Position numbers and translations under genes: made by a program. Positions 57,760 to 64,000 of a DNA stretch of 64,000 nucleotides are shown piece by piece; position 1 is the first letter of the stretch, and each line of letters opens with the position of its first letter. The notes under the pieces were generated by a model. It saw only the letters and a list, made by a program, of their open reading frames with translations, was not told the origin of the DNA and did no database searches. Origin of the DNA: Rhizomys pruinosus (Eukaryota; Chordata; Mammalia; Rodentia; Spalacidae); contig VZQC01003076.1 of NCBI GenBank assembly GCA_009823505.1, forward strand, positions 1,695,114-1,759,113, given 5' to 3'.

Positions 57760-57990
57760 ATGTTTTAGACAGGGTCTTCCTGTAGCTCCAGCTGGCCTGT
57801 AGCTTACTATATAGACCAGGCTGGCATTGATCTTACAGAGATCTGCCTCCCTCTGCCACCTGAGTGCTGGGATTAAAGGCGTGCACCACCTTTCCCAGCA
57901 GATTGCAGCTCAAGTTGCCCTTCAATTCCTGATCCTCCTGCCTCAGTCCTGTGTGCCAGGATTACAGACATGTAGTACTGTATGTGTTAA
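57760..57990 (-). mobile_element. B1 SINE, antisense, followed by B4-like remnant
   Basis: AGACAGGGTCTTCCTGTAGCTCCAGCTGGCC to GGGATTAAAGGCGTGCACCACC is B1. CCTGATCCTCCTGCCTCAGTCCTGTGTGCCAGGATTACAGAC resembles a second, older antisense B1/B4 unit. Confidence 0.88.
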
Positions 57991-58034
57991 ACTCTCCATG
58001 AGACTTCGTAGTCTGACACTAAAGCTTCACTTTT

Positions 58035-58193
58035 TTTTTTTTTTTTTTTGGTCTTTTCAAGACAGGGTCTCCTTGTAGCCCCAGCTGTCCTGGAACTCAC
58101 TCTGTAGACCAGGCTGGCTTTGAACTCACAAAGATCCGCCTGCCTCTGCCTCCCAAATGCTAGGATTAAAGGCCTGCACCACCATGACCAGCT
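58035..58193 (-). mobile_element. B1 SINE, antisense, with target duplication
   Basis: AAGCTTCACTTTT (58022-58034) and AAGTTTCACTTTT (58194-58206) differ by one base and flank an antisense B1 with a T-run of about 20. Confidence 0.94.
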
Positions 58194-58411
58194 AAGTTTC
58201 ACTTTTATACATTATGGTGCTTCCTCCACTGCCTCTTTGCTATGTTGTAAATAAGCATCCAAATGACATGCTGTAATAAATTTTTAGATGTACATTTATG
58301 AGTTGCATGAAGTGACTTTCTCTAGATTTAATACCCAGCCCTTCTCTAGAATGAAGTTTCAAAGTATTTATGTTCAGAATATTTCCAGAAGTGTAGATTT
58401 TTCTCATTTTG

Positions 58412-58555
58412 GTCTTTTTGAGACAGGGTCTCCCTGTATCCCTAGCTGGCCTAGAATGTCAACCAGGCTGGCCTCCAAATCATAGAGATCCACCTGCCTC
58501 AGGGCTTCTGCCTCCTGTGTGCTGGGATTAAAAACATGCACACTCACACCCACCC
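58412..58555 (-). mobile_element. B1 SINE, antisense
   Basis: GGTCTTTTTGAGACAGGGTCTCCCTGTATCCCTAGCTGGCC to GTGCTGGGATTAAAAACATGCAC. A (TA)n run follows at 58573-58606. Confidence 0.92.
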
Positions 58556-58659
58556 TTCAAGAATTATTAAATTATATATATATATATATATTATATATAT
58601 TTAGAACATCCTGATGCATCTGCACCTTTTTCAACCATGGCATTTTTCCATTTTTTCTT

Positions 58660-59250
58660 GGTGTTGATACATGTAGGGAAACCCAGCTTGGATTGCAGGC
58701 TAGCTTTCCAGCTGGCATGCCTTAGGGCACTGCATGGCCATGAGTCTGGCCCTGCCCCAAGGAGGAGCAAGCAGCATGGCTTAGGTGCATGATGCTGGGT
58801 GGGGCAACCGGTGTGCAGTGTCACAGAGTTGAGAGACTTATGATTGGTCCTGGGAACTGATGTCATTTATTTTATAAAAGCAGGCAGTAGCAAGGAGTAA
58901 ATTTGAATTTCTTAATAACATCATCATGGACTTCCCAGCCGTTATTTTTAATTATCACGTGCATACAGGCTAAGGTAGACCTACATTTCATTCAGGTGGC
59001 CAGTGGGTTGGAAAGAGACTCCTTTGCAGATCACCAATCTGGGTAGCTGGTGTTATGGGTGGGTATTGGTTGAAGGGAGGTGATCAGCCATCAGCCTGAA
59101 GTTCCTGTCCAGGCTCTGGGCAGGTGAGAAGCCACTGCCAAGAGTGGAACATGTGTCTCGTGGGTCCAGGCTAAGGGCCTGAGTTGAAAGTATCATCTAG
59201 GCCAGGCAACAGGAAGTAGCCAAGTCCCCCGTCCCCTTAGCAGGGACGCG
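58660..59250 (+). mobile_element. ERV-type LTR (family shared with 42.6-43.3 kb), sense
   Basis: Contains CCTGCCCCAAGGAGGAGCAAGC, CATGATGCTGGGTGGGGCAAC, TGATTGGTCCTGGGAACTGATG, TATAAAA at 58873-58879, AGTAAA at 58896-58901 (the other copy has AATAAA), then a downstream part with CAGATCACCAATCTGG and GGCTAAGGGCCTGAGTTGAAAGT, all in the same order as the minus-strand copy at 43260-42615. Borders are approximate. Confidence 0.55.
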
Positions 59251-59907
59251 TGGTCCCTGTTCAGCAAAAAAAGAAAGTTTCCTACAGATACAAATTAATA
59301 TTCACAGTATATTCAATCCAAGACCTCTAAGCCAAATTTGAAGATCCCATATGGACTCAAACCATATTGGGAGAATTTTTATTTACCATCTTCCCTTTGC
59401 ATCTCAGCATCTGGTTGGTTGACAAATCATGTAGATGTCATTCTGGAATCCACAGTCCAAGCAAAGCAACATCCCCAGCCACAGTTCCTAACCATGTCAT
59501 CCCTATGCTCCAAAGCTCTCTTCACATCCTACACATTTCTTCAAATGAAGAGAAATGCTGACAGTGAACTAGTCCCACACTTTAAATCTACTGTCCTAAA
59601 CAGAGCAAGGGCAGTAACCCTGGGAGAACTGTGAATCATCACGTCTCTGAAGGTTAAGAAAAACCTTATGTACTATTAAGCCACGAGTGAAATACAGTAG
59701 ACAAAGTCTGCTAGAGTGCAAAATGGCAGTCATGCAAACAGCAGCCTGTGTAATATGTCAACAGAAACATTTGCCCAAGCAGATTCTGATTTCTAATTTC
59801 TGTTTGACAATTTAAAAAAAGCATTGAAGCCATTTCCAAATTTTCTCTCTGTGTGTTTGCATGTGTAAGGAAGAGAAAGACATGGGGAGACAAAAGGGGG
59901 GAGGGAG
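59251..59907. other. No recognised feature
   Basis: Unrecognised DNA; a 98-codon open frame at 59338-59634 has no recognisable motif. Confidence 0.3.
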
Positions 59908-60018
59908 AAAGAGAGCGCTAGTCCAGGGTGGGGCGGGAGAGAGTGCTAGTAGGGGGAGGGGGAGAGTGCTTGTCCAGGATAGGGGGGGTGCTTGTCCAGG
60001 TTGGGGGGGGAGGGGAAG
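59908..60018 (+). repeat. G-rich minisatellite, about four degenerate units
   Basis: GAGAG(C/T)GCTAGTCCAGG and GTGCTTGTCCAGG-type words separated by G-rich runs recur at roughly 25-bp intervals. Several G-runs could form G-quadruplexes. Confidence 0.75.
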
Positions 60019-60029
60019 AGGTAGTGGGA

Positions 60030-60312
60030 GATAATTTTTTATTCTGGTACATATATGACGTTTATAGGCATATTTTGGAGCAATACAATTGGGAGACTAC
60101 CGCAACAGCATAAGGACTGGGTCAAAGAACAGACTGATATAGTTAAGTTCTGCCTCAAACAATAAACTTTTGCAGAGGAAAACTTTAAAAAGACTGAGAG
60201 AAAGATGCAGGGCATGTATGGCAGAATTCATGAACTGGGGTGGGGGAGGAATAAGGGAAAGAGGAATATGTCTAAATTGAACTGAAAAATGTCAATAAAA
60301 CTGAAAAATAAT
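60030..60312 (+). mobile_element. LINE-1 3' end fragment
   Basis: AGACTGAGAGAAAGATGCAGGGCATGTATGGCAGAATTCATGA, a G-rich tract, and CAATAAAACTGAAAAATAA match the last 150 bp of the 16-kb L1. The upstream part resembles the ...AACAACAGAAAGACTGCATCA region of short-3'-end L1s such as that at 36.8 kb. Confidence 0.85.
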
Positions 60313-60605
60313 CTATTCTAGTCACAGCAATGTCCACTGGCAGAATACTTTGATTTAAGGGAACAAAGTATGTATATTACCAAGAAAATGTATTTGGAAT
60401 CAAATGATTGTTTTGTCTTTAATGAAATCATTAACTCAATAGGAATATAATATGTATCCTTATATTACCTTTGTAAAGGCATCCTGCTTGAGTATGAAAT
60501 GTTAAACAGTGAGGGAGAGAAAAAATATGTAGAAGAAAAGCTCCACTTCCCTTTAATATGTTGTACAATGAAACGAAATGGTAGTCTTTGGAAAAGCAAA
60601 CCCTG

Positions 60606-60830
60606 GGCTGGGAAGACAGCTCCATAGGTAAAGGAATTTGCTGCCAAACCTGAGGACCTGGATTTGATCATTGGAACCCACAGGGTGGAAGGCGGGAACA
60701 GATTCCTTCAAGTTCCCCTCTGACCTTTATGGGAGTTCTGTGGCATGCACAAGAGCAGGCACACATGCATGCACACATGCACACACAAATACACACACAC
60801 ACAAATAAATAAATGTAATGAAGATATTTT
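60606..60830 (+). mobile_element. Old tRNA-derived SINE, sense
   Basis: GCTGGGAAGACAGCTCCATAGGTAAAGGAATTTGCTGCCAAACCTGAGG and CCTCTGACCTTTATGGGAG, with an ACACATGC / AAATAAAT tail; same group as 14420 and 15898. Confidence 0.8.
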
Positions 60831-61190
60831 TAAAGTAAAGCAAATCTTTCAATAGAACTAGTTCAAGTCATTGCGACCATTGTTTCTGAGTACTACACAT
60901 TCTAAATAAAACATTATTTAGAATTTTGGTTTAAATGACTTCAAGAGTTAGACTGTCTTTGTTTGGTCATACACATTATAGTATCCACCACAATCAAGGA
61001 TTCAAGAGAATAGGATTTGCTGCAATTGCTGCCATTTCTCAGTGAGACTTCTAGGACCTAGGGACACCCTTTCTACTCAGCCAGGCTCATCATCCTGGTT
61101 CACTTAAGACCTCATTGTATCACATCCATCTTCTGCAGCCTGGACTCAATCACAGAGATCCACCTGCCTCTGCATCCCAAGACATCTATT
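60831..61190. other. Unrecognised DNA with a short B1 trace at its right end
   Basis: CACAGAGATCCACCTGCCTCTGCATCCCAAGA at 61152-61183 is an antisense B1 middle fragment; the rest is unrecognised. Confidence 0.45.
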
Positions 61191-61421
61191 TTCAAGGCAG
61201 AAAAAAAAGTAAAGATTACTCCATATGATCTCTCTTAAAGAAAATTCCATAAATCAAATTTTGTGTCTTTTGTATCACATTGGTGAAAAAAGTAGACAAG
61301 AGAAGCCACATGGTTTTTAGAATCCATATTTTAAAGAAACATAAGGGGGAAAGATTTACAGTTGCTGGATTAACCAATCAACAGTTGTTGGCTAATCAGT
61401 TCCATAAAATTAATATTATTA

Positions 61422-61660
61422 GGGGCTGGAGAGATGGTCTAGCAGTTAAGAGTGGCAACCACTCTTGCAGAGGTCCTGGGTTCGATGCCCAGCACCCACA
61501 TGGCAGCTGAAAACTGTCTTTAACTCCAGTTCCAGGGGAATCCGACACCCTCTTCTGACCTCCATGGCACTGCATGACAAGTGTGTACAAACCTACATGC
61601 AGATGGTACATTCATACACATAAAAAAATAAATAAAATAAAAAATATAATTAAGTAAACT
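61422..61660 (+). mobile_element. B2/B3 SINE, sense, form without duplication
   Basis: GGGGCTGGAGAGATGGTCTAGCAG start, AACTCCAGTTCCAGGGGAATCCG body without the 18-bp duplication, and A/T-rich tail. Confidence 0.92.
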
Positions 61661-62154
61661 TCCCAAAAGTACATGACAACTTATTTCCTCAAGGCTCAGT
61701 CCAGCTATGAATAAATACATATCTTCTTCAAATGTGTAAATAAGCAAACAAAAGTTTACATAGATAGGATAATACTGGAATTATATAAACTAAAATATTA
61801 CTAGAAATTCAAAGATGTATAGAGTTATTGATTTCCATTTTTAATATTTTTTGATGCTTCACATTTTTCTACAATAAAAATGATACCATTAAAACACATC
61901 TTTCAAGAGAATTATTAGATAATGTAAAAATTCTAAGTCATTAGAGATGCAAAAACATGAGGAAATAAAGATTCTAGGTGAGGAACTAATTTTTCTGGAG
62001 ATATGTATAGATTCACCTACACATGTATACTCATGTATACTCTATATATAGACAAGAAAATTAATATCTCTTATATTTAATATCTATAAATATATATGCA
62101 TGCATACAAGTGTATTTCCTCAAATTTTCAACATAACTGCTGTTTTTCAAAAAA
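61661..62154. other. No recognised feature
   Basis: Very AT-rich DNA with TATATA words. Confidence 0.3.
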
Positions 62155-63680
62155 GTATTAATGACATACAGTCACCCAAAACAGCTTGGGTGAATTTGAT
62201 GAAAACTGCACCTTGATTCCTGCCTATAGGTCAAAACGTCACCAACTTAATGGATGAGAAAGAAAAGACACAGCTTTGCATTGTGTAGGATGTACCAGGA
62301 AGTGCCAGCAGAAAGGTTGGCCCATCTTAACACTGAAAGGAAGAAAAGCCTCAGACTGCTACAGGCATCAAACTCCTCTGTGGATCCTACTTGTAACAAC
62401 TATTTATAATGAGTCCTAATGAAATTTACCTTCTAGGTGCTGCAAAGTTTTAATATGAGAGATTTTCTTACCTCTCCTTCATAGAACAAGGAAGAATATG
62501 ATAATGATTCGGTCATTCTCTAACTGTAAATTGGAGCCAACTGTCATAGAGGTAATCTCTTATAAAACTGGTAAAACTGCCTTCTTTAATTGACTAATAG
62601 ACATAGGAATTGTGAAAAGGATCATTCTCTATTCAGAACAAAATATAATACTAAAGTCTCCTTAAGCTGTGCAATTAAGCAAAATATATTAATACAGGAG
62701 AACTCTGATATCAGCAATAGAGTTTTCCACCAAGGAGATGTTGGCCAGGGGATCCAAGCCCCCCCCCCCCAAAAGGGAAAGGCTTCTTGCCTGTAAACTG
62801 GGATACCTGCAAGAAGAGAGGCAATAAGGCCCTGCTGTCGAAGACCTGATGTAAGCATGGGAAAGATGTAATGAGACCGCACTTGCAAGTGTACAGTTGG
62901 TCTCTGGAATACCAGAGAGTGTTATCAAAGGCTACTAAACCAATAAAACAAATATAAGTCTCCTTGAGTCAAGCAAGACTCCTCTGTCAGCACCAGCTAC
63001 ACCTCACCTGCCTGGAAATACTGTACAGCAATGGCAGGCATATGCCTGTATATCCCAAATCTAATTGGCTATTAGCTCTCTCCTTGGAGGAATAACCCAT
63101 GGCTGATGCCACAAGCTTACATCCTCTAGAGGTTAGGAGATATTATAAGCCACAGTAAGACCCTGTCATATTTTACAGAAAAAATGTAATTCATAGATTA
63201 GCATACCATCCGAATATCTGTGTCTATTCCAAACTAACCTACTGTAACAATTAGTACTGTTTAAATACCTATATATCTAATTGCCTGTGCTTCATTAGTA
63301 GGATTGAAAGGTTATTCCTGGACAAACTGTCAGCCCATGAAAGGAAACAGCCAGAATTGACCAGAGTCCAAAACGACAGCTCCAGAGAAAGTAGACTGTT
63401 TTGCTTCTCATCCACCCGTGCCCCTTTTCTATGCCTAGGGAACAATCTGCAGAAGAGGGAGCATGGTAGACTGTAAGGGCTGCAATTGGGGTGAATGGTG
63501 AAACTACAGCAATATAGACTGGACACTTATTTGATGAACTTTATTGAACATACAAGGCCCCCAGCTGGATGGTGGGACCCTTGGGCTATATGGGTTTGGG
63601 CACCACTGCTTGCAAATTGGTTTTACATGAAGGATGCTTATACTCATAAATTATTACTTATTGTTAAAAAATGAAAAAAA
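62155..63680 (+). mobile_element. LINE-1 3' untranslated region, older subfamily
   Basis: Starts with ACATACAGTCACCCAAAACAGCTTGGG, equivalent to about 21217 in the 16-kb L1, and follows its 3' untranslated region to ATTATTACTTATTGTTAAAAAATGAAAAAAA. It shares with the 26-kb copy the GTCTCCTTAAGCT form and other differences, so both belong to one older subfamily. No ORF2 is attached. Confidence 0.92.
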
Positions 63681-64000
63681 TACTATGCATCCCTCTCCAT
63701 GAGAAATATTTATATCTGGGTTGTTGGTACTAGCATCCACATATGAGGGACACCATTTGTCGTTTGTTTTTCTGGCACTGTGTTACTTCACTTAACATAA
63801 TGTCTTCCAGCTCCATCCATTTACCTGCAAATTTCATGATGTTGTCCCTCTTTACTGCTGCATAGTATTCCATTGTATACATGTACCACATTTTCTCTAT
63901 CCACTCGTCAGTTGAAGGGCACCTGGGCTGGTTCCAGCTTTTTGCTATTGTGAACAGAGCTGCAATAAACATAGCTGTGCATGTATCTTTGCAGTAAGTT
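63681..64000 (-). mobile_element. Young LINE-1, minus strand, 3'-truncated, continues beyond the window
   Basis: Near-identical to the 16-kb L1 region 20760-20442 in inverse orientation: about 50 bp of 3' untranslated region, then the ORF2 C-terminus (80 codons visible). It has no 3' end of its own; it abuts the A-rich end of the plus-strand L1 at 63680. Confidence 0.93.

Noticed and set aside
62155..64000. A third twin-primed L1
   Set aside because: The A-rich 3' end lies in the middle, between the two opposite segments; twin priming would place it at an outer end.

Overview
This window is nuclear DNA of a rodent, most likely a muroid or close relative. The grounds are repeat content: many copies of a tRNA-derived B2-type SINE (Pol III box A and box B intact), 7SL-derived B1 SINEs, a B4-like ID/B1 fusion, rodent-type LINE-1, and MaLR/ERVL-type LTRs. 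The species cannot be fixed from sequence alone. There is no bacterial or organellar content, no rRNA or tRNA gene, no CRISPR array and no recognisable complete host gene. The one stretch that looks like a host coding exon is on the minus strand at about 24108-24443.

Layout. 0-4 kb: an old LINE-1 on the plus strand broken by four SINEs. 4-8.7 kb: mostly unrecognised DNA with a CA-rich minisatellite near 7.4 kb. 8.8-12.05 kb: a young 5'-truncated LINE-1 on the minus strand. 12-16 kb: unrecognised DNA, simple repeats and SINEs. 16.2-23.04 kb: a young LINE-1 on the plus strand with a perfect 17-bp target-site duplication, an intact 1277-residue ORF2 and a broken ORF1. 23-26 kb: single-copy-looking DNA with the candidate exon and two SINEs. 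26.05-28.78 kb: an older twin-primed (5'-inverted) LINE-1 carrying a B2. 28.8-35 kb: SINE relics, a LINE-1 ORF1 remnant, and an ORR1-like MaLR LTR plus internal region. 35-44 kb: LTR relics, a second twin-primed LINE-1 (36.79-37.39 kb), microsatellites and unrecognised DNA. 44.05-46.03 kb: a complete two-LTR, non-coding MaLR/ERVL-type retrotransposon with a 5-bp duplication; a solo LTR of the same family lies at 48.6-49.0 kb. 52.4-56.3 kb: a decayed LINE-1 ORF2 on the minus strand. 56-62 kb: a dense SINE cluster, an LTR related to the one at 42.6-43.3 kb, and a LINE-1 3' end. 62.15-64 kb: a LINE-1 3' untranslated region on the plus strand abutting a young LINE-1 on the minus strand that runs out of the window.

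How the parts relate. LINE-1 ORF2 supplies the endonuclease and reverse transcriptase that make target-site duplications and A-tails; the B1 and B2 copies here show exactly these marks, as expected for parasites of the LINE-1 machinery. Several insertions are nested, giving a relative order of events: old LINE-1, then B2; SINE, then solo LTR; twin-primed LINE-1, then B2. The most notable structures are the near-identical inverted LINE-1 pair (8.8-12.0 and 19.3-23.0 kb), the unusually long LINE-1 3' untranslated region (about 2.27 kb) shared by at least four copies, the complete short LTR element, and an LTR family present twice in opposite orientation. All identities and boundaries were judged by reading, without alignment software.
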